Part shown: positions 1-10,560 of the stretch, piece by piece | Layout of the letters: the number at the start of each line of letters is the position of its first letter | Position numbering within the stretch: position 1 is the first letter of the stretch | Position numbers and translations under genes: made by a program | The notes under the pieces: model-generated | Told to the model about the DNA's origin: nothing | The model's database searches: none | Seen by the model: the letters and a program-made list of their open reading frames with translations, nothing else | Source: Pogonophryne albipinna | Lineage: Eukaryota > Chordata > Actinopteri > Perciformes > Artedidraconidae | Reading direction: 5' to 3' | Assembly: GCA_028583405.1 (NCBI GenBank) | Contig: CM053253.1 | Coordinates: 274,230 to 338,229 of the forward strand | Length of the DNA: 64,000 nt

Positions 1-904
1 AGGACCAGCAGACCAGCATCACTACAGCTGCCTCCACCTCCATCTGCGGCTGCCACCAGGTCAAGATACACCTCAGCACAAAGGCTCCACCACAGCCATC
101 ACCTTCAACCCAGACAGCAAGGAGGTCTCGTGGAGGTCTCGTATAGCACTTGTACACCCCACCTACACAGCAGCCCATGCACCATCACCCCCACCTACAC
201 AGCAGCCAGACCCACTGTCTTGGAAGACAGACAAAGACCTTGACACTGTCTTGACATTTATAGTGAATAGTTGGTTGAAAGTTCTGATGTTCAATATTGT
301 AAATAGTGAGATTTTCCAGTTTCTTATATTTATATAAATAGTTGGTTGAAAAAAACATATTTATAATAAATTGTTGGTTGAAAAAAAAGGTTGAATGCTC
401 AATTTGTATTTGTACACATCACATGAACCTTGGTATGTAATATGAAGTCATTATTCAGTCCTGATGTATCTCAGTCCCTGCTGTGGTGAAAGTAGAGTGA
501 TAAACACCTGTTTTACTCAAAATTCGAATTTAATTTTTTTCATTTTAGACATGAATAACACATTTATATACAGTGTAATTAAAATATTTCACTACTTTTG
601 TGATCCTAAGACTTTGGTAACCAAATCTAAAACACCAAAACAATTCGATCACATGAGTACATTTGTGTTTTCACAAGAGTTTTGAAGATTTTCCGAAAAT
701 CGGATGTCAAATTTTAAGCTTTTGAGCTACTTATCTCATCAAACAGTGCTCTAAGGTGAGTAATTTGCATATATTGCAATACCAGAGATTGTCCTGAACA
801 TTTTGATATTTAACACATGGGGTGCCATGTTAGAAGAAATACATTTAAAAGGTGATTTAAGAAAACATCTAAAAATCGAGAAAATACCCTTAGACTCCAG
901 AGGG
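1..904. mobile_element. Candidate piggyBac-like 3' portion
   Basis: The right edge reads CCCTTAGACTCCAGAGGG followed by TTAA at 905-908. This matches the piggyBac habit of ending in ..AGGG next to a duplicated TTAA. The sequence just right of TTAA reads as hAT transposase on the minus strand, so this looks like an insertion into a hAT relic. Positions 1-230 are open in frame 1 but proline/threonine-rich, and I recognise no transposase domain. The rest is AT-rich with a repeated AGTTGGTTGAAA motif around 270-390. The left end lies outside the window, so both TTAA copies cannot be compared. Confidence 0.3.
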
Positions 905-908
905 TTAA

Positions 909-1656
909 TAACGGTATCTAACTTGAGTTTTTATCATATCAAAAACCTGTTGAAATGCTACTGTTATTTTGACTGTCTCCCAAAAGCGCGTCGGCAGCCT
1001 CCAGGAATGCTTTTTTCACAACTTCGCCATCTTTGAAAGACTTCATGTGTTTCGCAAGAACGTGACTGACACGATAAGATGCTCTGGAGCAGCCTTGCTC
1101 TTGTTGTTGGGCCTGGTGTAAATGGACTGCTGTGCATTTAGCTGTCCTTTCAGGCCCCTCCCCTTTTGGGAGCGTAGGGCAGAATTAGGAGGGAATTCCG
1201 TCTCTTAGCGTTTGTGCACTGTTTTGAAATGCCGCTCCTAAATGACCCTTCTTCGATAAAGCCACGCTCGCATTGCAGATAAGAGACAGATGGACTTTGA
1301 ATGGGAATAGATACACAAATAATCATCCTCCCACTCGGAGTGAAAATTATATATGTTTTGCTTCTGCCATAATTGCGGTCTTGTGTGTGTGCGGACTGTC
1401 ACTCCTGTTGACACGGACAACGTTAGCGAAATAGTGCCCACTGCCCACCAGCCACGCCCCGACACATGGGGTCACGCCGGCCACTCACAAAGCTTTGATG
1501 CGTTCAAGTGCATTATTCTGGCACAGGATGATTATGTTATAGACATTAACGATAAAACAGAATATTGTTGTTCTATTTTTAGACACATCTCGCGATCGAC
1601 TGGGAATCTCCCCACGACCGACCGGTCGATCGCGATCGACCGGTTGGGCACCCCTG
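909..1656 (-). mobile_element. hAT element relic (GTF2IRD2/ZBED-like transposase 5' part)
   Basis: The right end reads CGATCGACCGGTTGGGCACCCCTG, the reverse complement of a typical hAT terminus (CAGGGGTGCCCAACC). Minus-strand translation near 1365-1270 gives FHSEWEDDYLCIYSHSKSIC, resembling the N-terminal BED-type region of hAT transposases related to the GTF2IRD2 fusion. Near 1100-965 it gives AKHMKSFKDGEVVKKAFLEA, a motif from the next part of the same transposase. The two pieces are in different frames and separated by shifts, so the gene is dead. Everything after the KKAFLEA block is missing and is replaced by the TTAA-bordered sequence to the left. Confidence 0.7.
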
Positions 1657-1701
1657 CTTTAGACCCTAACCCCTGAGCTAAAGTATAACAGCTAAAGTAT
1701 A

Positions 1702-2894
1702 ACAGCTAAAGTCTAACGGCTATCGGCTAACAGCTACAGTTATTATTCCAGTTCGGCTCTGGGGGAGTAACAGTTGATTTGTAATGCTCAGCTGACTTTA
1801 TGTTAGTTATTTATTACACCAGTTGTCTTTAAGACAGTTTGAGTTGTTGTGTTGGTGCTCTTTACCATAGATATGGTTTTAAATATATGCTAACTAGCTT
1901 ATTAGCATCGCCATTCACCGCGACGTAGCATTTTTCCCATTGAAATGAATGGGGTTCTTCAGTTAGCAGCTAACGCTAAGCTAAGCTACGGTTTAGCTCA
2001 TTAGATAAATAGATATACTTTATTTAAATAATGATTTATCTTAAACTGGGAAATGAATGTGTCACAGCAGAAGTGTTTTCAGGCATTACACGAGTTAAAC
2101 ATATTTAAAAGATGCAATAAGATAATAAAAATGAAGCATTAGCAGCAAGTATACACACAGGACACATATCACTAGAGTATCTAAAGAATACACAATATAC
2201 AGAAAATACTGTATACATGGAGTACATTAAACAGTCTCACTAGCTAATGTCTGCTTTCTGTGTTAACTTAGTGATAGTTACACACGGATAGCGTTATAAC
2301 CGTGGTTCAAACAACCATTAATGTCACTTTCTATGTGAATAAAGTCATTTTAATGAAATAAAAGTGAACAAACTGTGAGCTGTAAGTTAGAATGTAAGTT
2401 GCTACACACATTATGATGAATTATATCTAAACATTTGTATTATATTAATAATGAAGCAGCTCTGTGGTCTTCATCAGGACAGCTGATGAGCAGCATGGAG
2501 GAGAAGAAAGAGACCCCTGGAGCTCAGGTCAGTGTGCACTTCATCACAATATATTCCTAATTCCAGCGTTTCCGCCAGGCGGGCGTCTTGCCTTCATTTG
2601 ACGCCCTTATTCAGCTCGGAACGCCCTATACAGACATAAATAAACCAGCGACTGTATTCGCCATGACACAGACAGTCTGTGGTTTGTACTTGTTTAACTT
2701 CTGTCTAGTTTCTGAACAGATATGAGGAGCTGTGAGCTCTGAGGGCTAACAGCTAACGGCTGATGTTGGTTTTGTGGTTCACATTGTCACTACCCGATCT
2801 GCAGCCCTGCCCTATCTGCAGTGCGCATGTGCGAGATGGTCCGCCATATTTGACAACTCCATACGGCAACTCTAATGGGACATTTGACGTCTAG
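1702..2894 (+). repeat. Segmental duplication copy A (ZNF gene 5' region)
   Basis: This stretch recurs inverted at 49860-51330 (copy B) and direct at 54087-55555 (copy C). Shared landmarks are the string GCTACGTCGCGGTGAATGGC (read on one strand), the block of leading-intron sequence, the ZNF leader exon and a terminal 110-bp block ending in GACGTCTAGACGG. In A that last block is interrupted by a provirus at 2899, while B and C keep the uninterrupted sequence. The first exon-like segment present in B and C is absent here. Confidence 0.85.
2478..2527 (+). CDS. Leader exon of C2H2 ZNF gene 1 (14 codons)
   Basis: An acceptor-like TTCATCAG precedes 2478 and a donor CAG|GTCAGT follows 2527. The ATG at 2486 opens a reading frame MSSMEEKKETPGAQ that ends exactly at the donor in phase 0. 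The same 42 coding bases occur at 50263-50222 (-) and 55145-55186 (+), which argues for a conserved exon. The ZNF exon at 18089 begins in phase 0 on the same strand, so the inferred product starts with this acidic/basic leader and continues into KPKGRERRH and the fingers. The intron would be about 15.5 kb and contain a retrovirus, a LINE and several DNA elements. Splicing is inferred, not seen. Confidence 0.55.
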
Positions 2895-2898
2895 ACGG

Positions 2899-3319
2899 TG
2901 TTATGGAAATCTTAGACCCAGTCAATACGGTCAAGTCAGAGTGATCAACAAATAAATGGTGAAACAAACAGAGTTGTCTTTCTGGTTATTTATTTGAATA
3001 TATTCAAAGACACAGGTCTCACAGAGTATAGGATAGTCTGCGGAAGTGTGCGCAGATATAATAAAATAGCAAAGCTTATATACAGGAAGGGCGGGAAGCT
3101 CAGAATATCTGTCTTCACACGGTCTCATATTGTTATTAGACACCTGTCCTTGAGCTGTAGATAGTGTAATAGGGAAGTTCTCGTGTGACTTTGTGTGAGT
3201 CTCAACCTAGTCTAACAATCAGCTATGTGGCCTTGAAGCGCTTGGGAATAAAAACCCACAGTAGAGGATGAGAAGCATTTGGTTTAAGCAAATAAGGATA
3301 TTATGAAATTTCCACTACA
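2899..3319 (-). repeat. 3' LTR of the endogenous retrovirus
   Basis: A 421-bp LTR, near-identical to 10561-10993. It begins (plus strand) TGTTATGGAAATC and ends TTTCCACTACA. Two short differences from its partner are visible by eye: about a dozen bases missing after CAATACGG and a changed run before AATAGGGAAG. On the minus strand it carries a TATATAAG box and an AATAAA downstream of it. Confidence 0.93.
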
Positions 3320-3331
3320 TTCTCCCCTTTT
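3320..3331 (-). promoter_or_regulatory. Polypurine tract of the ERV
   Basis: On the minus strand AAAAGGGGAGAA lies directly before the 3' LTR, the expected position of the primer for plus-strand DNA synthesis. Confidence 0.75.
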
Positions 3332-3479
3332 GATCATACTTGATCAATAAAAAACCAAATGACAGGATAGACTGATATAACACATCACAAATATATCATA
3401 GAAAACTGGCTGTTTTTGTGGAGGACAGACTCCAATATAATGTAAGCATAAAAGGAGGATTCACATGGATTACATTGTA

Positions 3480-3895
3480 GTGTCGGAATCAGACTCTTCT
3501 GATTCTATCTGGAAACGCACTTCTTCAGTATTGGGATAATCAAACAGGTACAACTGATTAATAGGCCGAAAATGATCGCCAGGGCAAATATGCAGAGGAA
3601 CCATTCTATGATTGTCCAGACTCTCCAGTAGTATCCGCACATTGCTCACGGTTGCATTGTCGTCTTTCCAGGCAAGCCCTCATCACGAGGCGGGAATGCT
3701 CCATGGGGTGTGTGTGTGTATTCCCTCGGTCGATTTTGTGATACGGACAGTCAGACTCCGCACACTGATAACACAAACGAGGAACCAGAGGCAAATGGAA
3801 CCGCTCAGCTGGCACTCGCTCGTGACACCTTGTGTGTAGTGTGTTTTGGTGTATGTAGTGCAAGTGTGGTGCTGGTGGTGACTTGGACACGTCAC
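3480..3895 (-). pseudogene. env: ERV env remnant (leader-like start plus membrane anchor)
   Basis: Only two envelope-like pieces remain. Near 3895-3683 a frame contains a hydrophobic run (ICLWFLVCVISV) that could be a signal peptide. Near 3620-3510 another frame reads a hydrophobic anchor (ALAIIFGLLISCTCLIIP) followed by a short basic tail, as in a retroviral transmembrane subunit. The surface subunit and the fusion/heptad region are missing, so this cannot be a working envelope. No furin site or immunosuppressive-like segment is visible. Assignment rests on position between integrase and the LTR plus the anchor. Confidence 0.5.
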
Positions 3896-4006
3896 TCGTT
3901 GTCGTCTACTTCTTCCGTTGGTGACTAGGACACGTCACTTGTTGTCGTCTACTTCTTCCGTTGGTGACTAGGACACGTCACTTGTTGTTGTCTGCTTCTA
4001 CCGTTT
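3878..4006. repeat. Three tandem 43-bp repeats at the pol/env junction
   Basis: Units start at 3878, 3921 and 3964, each built on GTGACTAGGACACGTCACTT plus a CT-rich half. The first and third copies differ by a few substitutions. They lie immediately past the integrase stop. Confidence 0.85.
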
Positions 4007-4987
4007 CTCCTTTCCTGTGACTACGACCTTGCAGTGGCTGGCGTGGACCCACGTAGCTCTCTCGGCGACCTTGACCGCTGTCTGGGTGACGAGAAGCACC
4101 TGGTAGGGACCTTGCCAATGATTGGATTTCCAGCTCTTTCTCCGGAAATCCTTGACCAGCACGAAGTTGCCGGGTTGGAGATGGTGAAGTGGACCAGTGG
4201 CAGGGGTAGGTAAGGCTGCTAAAGTGGATGACAGGTTAACACAATATGACAACATAGCATCCTCACACAAAGTTGTGGAGGGAAGAGGACATCCTGAAGC
4301 CTTGAGTCCAATCTGTGGAGGAGCCCCAAAAAGGATTTCAAATGGGCTGAGTTGACTCCGTGTTCTTTTCCACATCCGCATGTACATCAGCACAATGGGC
4401 AGAGCTTGTGTCCATGACAGACCTGTGTCTGCACAGCATTTTGCTAGTTTGTTTTTTATTGTGCCGTTCTCTCTTTCCACCCCACCCCCACTCTGTGGAT
4501 GATAAGCACAACAGCATTTGCTGTCTGTGCTTTTACGGGGAAAGCTTCAACCCATTTGGACCACATGTCAACCACCACCAGACAGTGCTTCTTACCCTCT
4601 GATGGGCTAAGCTCAATGAAATCCAGCATTAGGTGCTCAAATGGCCTGGTGGGAGGTGGATGTGCTCCGGGTCCTGTAACCTTTACTGGTCTACCAGAAT
4701 TTTGCATAATGCAAATTAGGCATGCTTCACAGTGCTTTTGAGCTGTTACTGTAAACCCCCTTGTGAACCACTCCTGATTGATAGACTCTAACATCCCCCC
4801 TTTTGACACATGATCCAACCCATGTGTCAACTTTAGCAAAATGAGGGAAGAAATGTCTTGGGAGACATGGATTGGAATTTGGACCAACCCAGATGCTGGA
4901 GGTTTGATCAAAAACAGCCCCAACAGCCTTCCACTGAGCCTTCTCAACTGGTGTAGCTAGCTGCTGCATGGAAGTCAGTGATGACAT
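3998..4987 (-). pseudogene. pol: ERV integrase (pol 3' part), broken
   Basis: Reading on the minus strand, an HHCC zinc-binding segment (H-x3-H, then CEAC) is followed by the first catalytic Asp (LDFIELSP) and the WSKWVEAFP block. The catalytic Glu lies in GGGVERENG, followed by a C-terminal domain with GPYQVLL, TAVKVA and WVHASHCK, typical of gammaretrovirus-type integrases. The stretch between that should hold the second Asp is missing. The frame also changes there (around 4480), so the enzyme is inactive. It is followed at once by the 43-bp repeats. Confidence 0.85.
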
Positions 4988-5042
4988 TTTGTGATAGAAG
5001 GAGGAGACAGGGATTTTAACAAATGAGTGTGCGAGAGGAATC

Positions 5043-5612
5043 AGAGCAGCTGCCTTTGCGGCTGAGTCAGCAGATAAATTAGCGGACCCAATTTCCTAGG
5101 GAAACTGGGTCTGTACTGCTTGCGTGTGCGGCACATCTACAGACTGCAACTTCAGATGGGAGCAGAATGGCGTCTAGTAAGCCTGCAACCAGTACATGGT
5201 TAAGTACTGGTTTGCCATCAGATTTCAGAAATTGTCTACACTTCCAAATAGCCCCAAAATCGTGTACTACCCCAAAAGCATAACGTGAGTCAGTGTAAAT
5301 AGTCACAGTTTTGCCTTCTGCAAACGTGCAGGCTTCAGTTAGTGCGATGAGCTCTGCTGCTTGTGCTGAGAGGTGACATGGGATTGGTCCGGAACGGAGT
5401 ACAGCAGAATCTGAAACAACAGAAAAACCCACCCGATTAGTGCCCCCTTGGTTGCGAAAGGCAGACCCATCAACATACAAAATGAGGTCAGCGTTGGTCA
5501 GAGGAACGTCCTTTAAGTCCGGTCTAGGTGTGCACACAGTCGTATTCATCACCGTCTTCAGACAAAGGCATAAGAGGGTTCTTACACCTTTTCCAAAGTC
5601 AAATTCAAGCAC
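5043..5612 (-). pseudogene. pol: ERV RNase H domain, frameshifted
   Basis: The minus-strand frame shows the RNase H motifs VDGSA (first Asp), AELIAL (Glu) and YTDSRYAFG (Asp). The fourth acidic site, in SADSAAKAAA, sits in a different frame beyond about 5093, so a frameshift separates it from the others. The domain would degrade RNA in RNA-DNA hybrids during reverse transcription. Its link to the reverse transcriptase is destroyed by the foreign block to the right. Confidence 0.85.
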
Positions 5613-7613
5613 TTTTCAAGCATTTCCAAGGTGCATTTTCAACCTTTTCAAGCATCTTACAGCTGTTGTAAATTACATATTTATATGCACATACTCAAAT
5701 GATTATTTCCCTACCTCACAGTAAATCAGATGTTCTTTATGCTATAAACAACCCAATGTGATAGCATTTTACACGAGGATGAAAAATTAAAGAAAAGAAA
5801 ACTAAGTTTGATATTTCAAAATGAGTGATCTGTACGTCTAAAAACAAATTCAGGCGACCTTTCACCTCCACTTAATTAAATACATGGTTCCAAGATAAAA
5901 ATGTGAGTTAATTGATTTAGATAAACATTTTAAGTTGCAAACAGTAATTTATAAGTTGTGTTGACGTAATAATGTTGGTAATTACATCAACTTAATATTG
6001 TGTCATTTGAACTCTGATTTCTGCGTTAATTGACTTCAAACTAAATTCAAGTTGAAGTAAGTAATGCAATTGGCTTGATAACTTCATTGTTCTATACCTT
6101 GAGTTAAGGATTTCAAGTCCACTCCCACTTAAGATGCCTGGACAAGTTCCCACAGTTAAGACAAATAGAAATATACAAAGGACATTTTAAGGTGAGTGTC
6201 ATCTTTTGTCATTCAAATACAACTTGAAATTCAAACTCTCCTGATTGAAACATCATGTGTTGAAATAAACAACTGCAGTTCAAAAATAAAAAGTGAATTG
6301 CCTAATATTTTTGTTGTGGAATCAATTAATTTCTTTCTTTAAAGGCAAAAACATGAAAAAGCTAAGAGAAAAACCCTATTGAATACAATATTATTTGGAG
6401 CAACTTAATTTATAAATGGTTGTCAACTTAAAAACATGTGTTCATGTTCAACATGTGGTAATTAAGTACATACAACTTAATATTACATTTAAATCATACG
6501 GTAAAACAAGTTGGAACTTTTGGAGTAATCAACTTAAAAACTTGTGTTTATGCTACCAATTATTAAGTAAGGCTGAGCCGATATAAAACAATCAGCCAGA
6601 TAACTTTTCAATACATCATTGATTACTATTTTTGAGGTACTTTTAGGTTGGCAGTGAACATAATTCAGAGGTACATGGTGTACTTTTCCTTCACTCCATG
6701 TATTTAATACCTTTAGTTACATCACAGAATGATCTGGATGAATGATGCGATATCTAATCAAGTGTTGAATCAGACTTTAGTTCCACCTGGAGTAAATCCA
6801 CCAGATACCCTGCAGTCTACAAAGCCATTCAGACTAGCTGCACCTTCACCAGCTTTGAGAACACTTTCATGATCAATCATTATAAAACATATCATATATA
6901 TTATTCTGAAATGGACCAATCTGCACAACGACTACTTTCACTGTCTTTCACTATATTTTGATGAGAATACTTTTCTACTTTCACTTGAGGAACATTTTGA
7001 ATGCAGGACTTTTACTGTGACAGAGTATTCCTACACTCTGGTACTTCTACTTTCACTCAAGTACAAGATCTGAGTACTTCTACTTTTACTCAAGTACAAG
7101 ATCTGAGTACTTCTACTTTTACTCAAGTACAAGATCTGAGTACTTCTACTTTTACTCAAGTACAAGACCTGAGTACTTATTCCACCTCTAGTAGCGTATT
7201 AGTCTGAATTGTAGCCACAAAATCAGCAGAGCTGCATAAAAATAGACTCACAATGGTAACAAGTGGAAAATAATATTTACAAATGTGTAAAATGATTTGT
7301 AGGTAATTTTGACTCCTCAAGACACCTGACTTAGACATCTTCAAAGGAAGACTGTGTTCATTCTACAATTACATGGGATTAAAGCAACATGTAGTTTTAC
7401 TTGTATAATACTTCCATTTTGTATAAAAGACCGTTTGTTTTCATCTGTTTTCGAATAACAAAGTATTGGCTTTCAGAATATTAAACTTGTTTCGGCAAAT
7501 TCAGATGATAAATACAACTTTGAAGCTTTGGCATAATTACAAGCAGAGAACGGACTAATGTAACATCACAGCAAGCATAACAACAGCCGTGTGTTATGAA
7601 CACATACGTCAAA
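5590..7613. mobile_element. AT-rich insertion/replacement inside ERV pol, unidentified
   Basis: About 2 kb without coding potential separates the RNase H and reverse transcriptase parts, and the RT thumb/connection region is lost. It is rich in recurring CAACTTAA/TTAAGTTG words and contains four 33-bp tandem repeats. The right portion near 7185 ends in CCACCTCTAG, which resembles the reverse complement of a hAT terminus (CAGAGGTGG). I could not identify a matching second terminus or a target duplication. It is best read as one or more non-autonomous DNA transposons. Confidence 0.55.
7042..7173. repeat. Four tandem 33-bp repeats
   Basis: Units begin at 7042, 7075, 7108 and 7141, each containing TACTTTTACTCAAGTACAAG, and a partial fifth follows. 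They form part of the insertion in ERV pol. The open frame through them is a by-product of the 33-bp period. Confidence 0.9.
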
Positions 7614-7614
7614 A

Positions 7615-8830
7615 TTACATCATCTGTCGCTTAGTGACAGGTTTTGGCAGAGTAGCCAATGATGCAATGCGCTTATCTGAAAGCGCTTTCCCCTCTCCTG
7701 AAATGACATGACCCAAAAATGTAACTGTTCTTTGTACATATTGGAGTTTTGACAAACTGGCCTTGTGGCCCTCGGCTGCGAGGTGTTTTAACAAGGAAAT
7801 GGTATCAGCTCCACACTGTTCTGCTGTGGGTGCGCAAATCATGAGGTCATCAACATACTGGATGAGAGCGGTGCCTTTAGAAACTTGGAGAGAGGCCAAC
7901 CATGTACACAATGCCTGGTTGTACACAGTAGGAGATTCACAGTAGACTTGACACAAACGTGTGAATGTGTAAGGTTTACCATTATATTCAAATGCGAACC
8001 AAAATTGACTGTCTTTGTGTACAGGAACACTGAAAAATGCATTTGAGAGATCTTATGACAGTAAAAAAAATGCTGCAGAGGGAAATAATCAGATAAGGAT
8101 TCGGGACGAGCGTGCATGCACAGCTGCATTTACAGCTCGTAAATCCTGGACAAATCTCCACTCGTCAGGAGGTTTGTCTCTGATCTTTTTGACAGGAAAC
8201 ACTGGAGTGCGTACCGGAATCGTTACACGGAATAATGACCCCTTGTTTAAGCAGAGAGGTAAACACTGGCCAAATGCCATCAACAGCTTCACGTTTCAAT
8301 GGGTACTGGGGTTTGGACGGAACGTGGACATTAAACCTACGTCATATCTGTGAGCTGCAGATTTTCATTTGATACACGTCACGTGACATAGAGTACATGA
8401 CATATTCTGTGTGTGTAGGTGCCCAATCAGTGACTGACTCCCAATCTTTAACGATTGGACCCAAATCCCTCTATCTATCAGTGGGGCCCCTGGCTAGTGA
8501 AATGTGTGGACCGCCCCTGGGATTTGTGTTCAGCTTGTGTTGTGTGGGTGCGAGTGCAACCGAACCAACGGTGCGCAGCAAACTCCAATACATAGTTTTA
8601 AGCATGAGCTCATCATTCACACATTCTAACAGAAAACTCTCATCATAGCATTTACACGGATCATCAACAACGTTAGCAGTACAATGCAACTGAGAAGCCT
8701 CCATGAACACAGCAGGTGGAAAAACACGTTGATCAGTCAAACGCAACAACGCCTGAGAATCAGAATATGTCAGCAGCCATTGATACACATTCACCAGTTC
8801 TTTATCATCAAATGCCAGTTTTTGAACCAT
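7615..8830 (-). pseudogene. pol: ERV reverse transcriptase and upstream pol linker, broken
   Basis: Minus-strand frames show the RT N-terminal block (PVFPVKK, WRFVQDLRAVN) near 8200-8130. Motif A (DLSNAFFSVPV), in another frame near 8050, has a stop just before it. The YVDDLMICA catalytic box is near 7850, and FLGHVIS and KRIASLA follow. Positions 8830-8471 hold an open linker between protease and RT (LLTYSDSQALLRL and following) that I recognise only by position. At least two frame changes and one stop interrupt the polymerase. The thumb is cut at 7615. Confidence 0.85.
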
Positions 8831-9111
8831 CGATGGAGATGGCCGTCGGACTTTAAGACCCTCATTTGTGGAAAAATGAGGTCTAAGCCGAACCGGAGAA
8901 TCAGATCTCTGCCCAGTAAATTTATTGGGCAGAACAGATGATAAAAGAAAACTGTTTTTGACTGATGTGGGAAATGGATGACTGTCATCACCGTTATCTT
9001 TACTCTGAAGTGATACAAAAACTTCTCCTTCACAGTTACCCCAGCAGCTCCTATTGAGTGAATAAATCTACCACTGAATTTGCAATCAGGCAAATCTGCC
9101 CTTTTTACCAA
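8791..9111 (-). pseudogene. pro: ERV protease C-terminal part
   Basis: The frame contains CPINLLGRDLILRFGL, the LGRD block of retroviral aspartic proteases. The catalytic DTG/DSG segment expected upstream is not visible. A (TG)n tract at about 9152-9182 occupies that neighbourhood. The enzyme would have processed Gag-Pol, but this copy cannot. Confidence 0.65.
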
Positions 9112-9151
9112 AGAATGTGTCTTCTACATTTTCCAATTACTCCATAGCATG

Positions 9152-9182
<31 letters not shown>
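9152..9182. repeat. (TG)n microsatellite inside ERV pro
   Basis: An uninterrupted TG run of about 30 bp sits between the Gag zinc-knuckle region and the protease remnant. Confidence 0.9.
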
Positions 9183-9184
<2 letters not shown>

Positions 9185-10166
9185 ACTTCCCTGGTTCGAT
9201 GCTGCTGGCTGAATTTCCGTCTCGCTCGATCAGGCCCCTTCCTCCCCATCTGGTGTAGGTCAGTCTGATTGTGAATGGCCCCGTCCTTGCTGTCCCCCTC
9301 TGCCTCCACTGCCAGTGTTCTGTGAGCAGTCCCAGAATCCAATGTCCAACACTGCCACACTTGAAACATCTTTCGTCAAATGAAGGTCTTGCTTCTCGTC
9401 CTCTGCCTCGGAAAACCTCCTCTGCCTCTCCCTCGGTATTGTGAGCGGCCAGCATTCTGCGTAGCTTGCGCTGTGTCTGTGAGTCCGTTGAGAAAGGCAT
9501 TACTGAGGTGTCCCCCAAACACCTGCTTGGGCATCGGGTTTGTTTATCCCGCTGTTGTCCCCATCTACTTGGGGCTGGTGGGGGTGGACGAACTTGGAGT
9601 TGACGGGGAGTCTGTTGACTGCATGGCTGGGGCTTGTAGTGGCGGTGGAGGTGGTTGAGGTGGGCCAGCCGGATTGCCAGGGTTGTACCCCGGGGGAGGG
9701 AAAGGATACCCAGTCGAGGAGAGGTCATTCAGGCCTGCAATGGAAGGACACAGAGATGTCTGGGGTTTACATGGTCTTGGAAATAATTTATTTCCCTTCT
9801 TTTATTCACATTCATCTTCAACCTTAATATTTTCTTTAATGCCCCGAGGCCAACTGCCTTCTTTCACGGCATTCTGCTTCATTCTCCCAGTAGGCTATTA
9901 TAAACACTTTCTGTGAGTGTCCAGCTTTGTATAAGTCTTTTACTTGACTCTTCTTTTTCATTCCATCTTCACACTCTTGTAATTTTATCCCTTAGGTTTT
10001 TGATTTTTAATTTACTCAAAGAACCTCCCTTTGGAAATCCGAACATTTCCGTCCAGATATTTAATTTAGACAGACTGTTTTCACCGTGTTTTGCTCGCAT
10101 GACATCTACACTCGGACACTCAGGAGGAGTATACCAGCCCCCTTCTCTGCTTTGCTCCCATAACAA
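9183..10166 (-). pseudogene. gag: ERV gag remnant with CCHC knuckle
   Basis: Two minus-strand open stretches remain. At 10166-9969 one reads WEQSREGGWYTPPECPSVDV, probably an N-terminal Gag segment. At 9728-9183 a proline-rich stretch leads to CFKCGSVGHW, a nucleocapsid-type knuckle (CX2CX4H). The last Cys ligand lies in another frame, so a frameshift falls inside the knuckle. The two pieces are also out of frame with stops between them. Identification rests on the knuckle and on position between PBS and protease. Confidence 0.7.
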
Positions 10167-10540
10167 AGTCTTTAAAGTGTTTACCTAAAACACCCCGTGT
10201 TATCAAAACACTATTTTTCACCCGTCGGTGATGTGATATTTGTTCTCGTACAAATCACACAAAAACTGATCGTAAACCCAGGCTACGACGGATATCCCAA
10301 ATATCCTACTTTCGAGCAGTCCCTCTCATAAATGTCATGGAGTTTAACTACGTTTAACTTTAAACAATTTAGACACTGTACATCTCACCGAGTATTGAAA
10401 GCCTTTTGAGTTCGTTGGCACTCGTGAAGTCAATCGGTTCCACCCCCGGCGCTGGTCCTCTCGTCCCATACGGTAGGAGAATCCGAAGATCCTGGAGCGA
10501 CCACCAGCATCCGTAGGTGTCCCCAATCGAACTTGCAGAG

Positions 10541-10558
10541 ACCCTGCTCGCAGCGCCA
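10541..10558 (-). promoter_or_regulatory. Primer-binding site of the ERV (tRNA-Ser-like)
   Basis: Two bases inside the 5' LTR the minus strand reads TGGCGCTGCGAGCAGGG. From memory, the 3' end of vertebrate tRNA-Ser(UGA) is complementary to TGGCGCAGCGAGCAGGG, one mismatch away. The primer identity is inference; the position and the TGG start are direct observations. Confidence 0.7.
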
Positions 10559-10560
10559 AT

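Noticed and set aside
2931..3143. Minus frame MSNNNMRPCEDRYSELPALP, also at 10812
   Set aside because: Lies inside both LTRs; a chance frame duplicated with the LTR.
9124..9369. LDSGT as a protease active site
   Set aside because: It is in the frame overlapping the Gag knuckle, with no protease-like surroundings; treated as coincidence.
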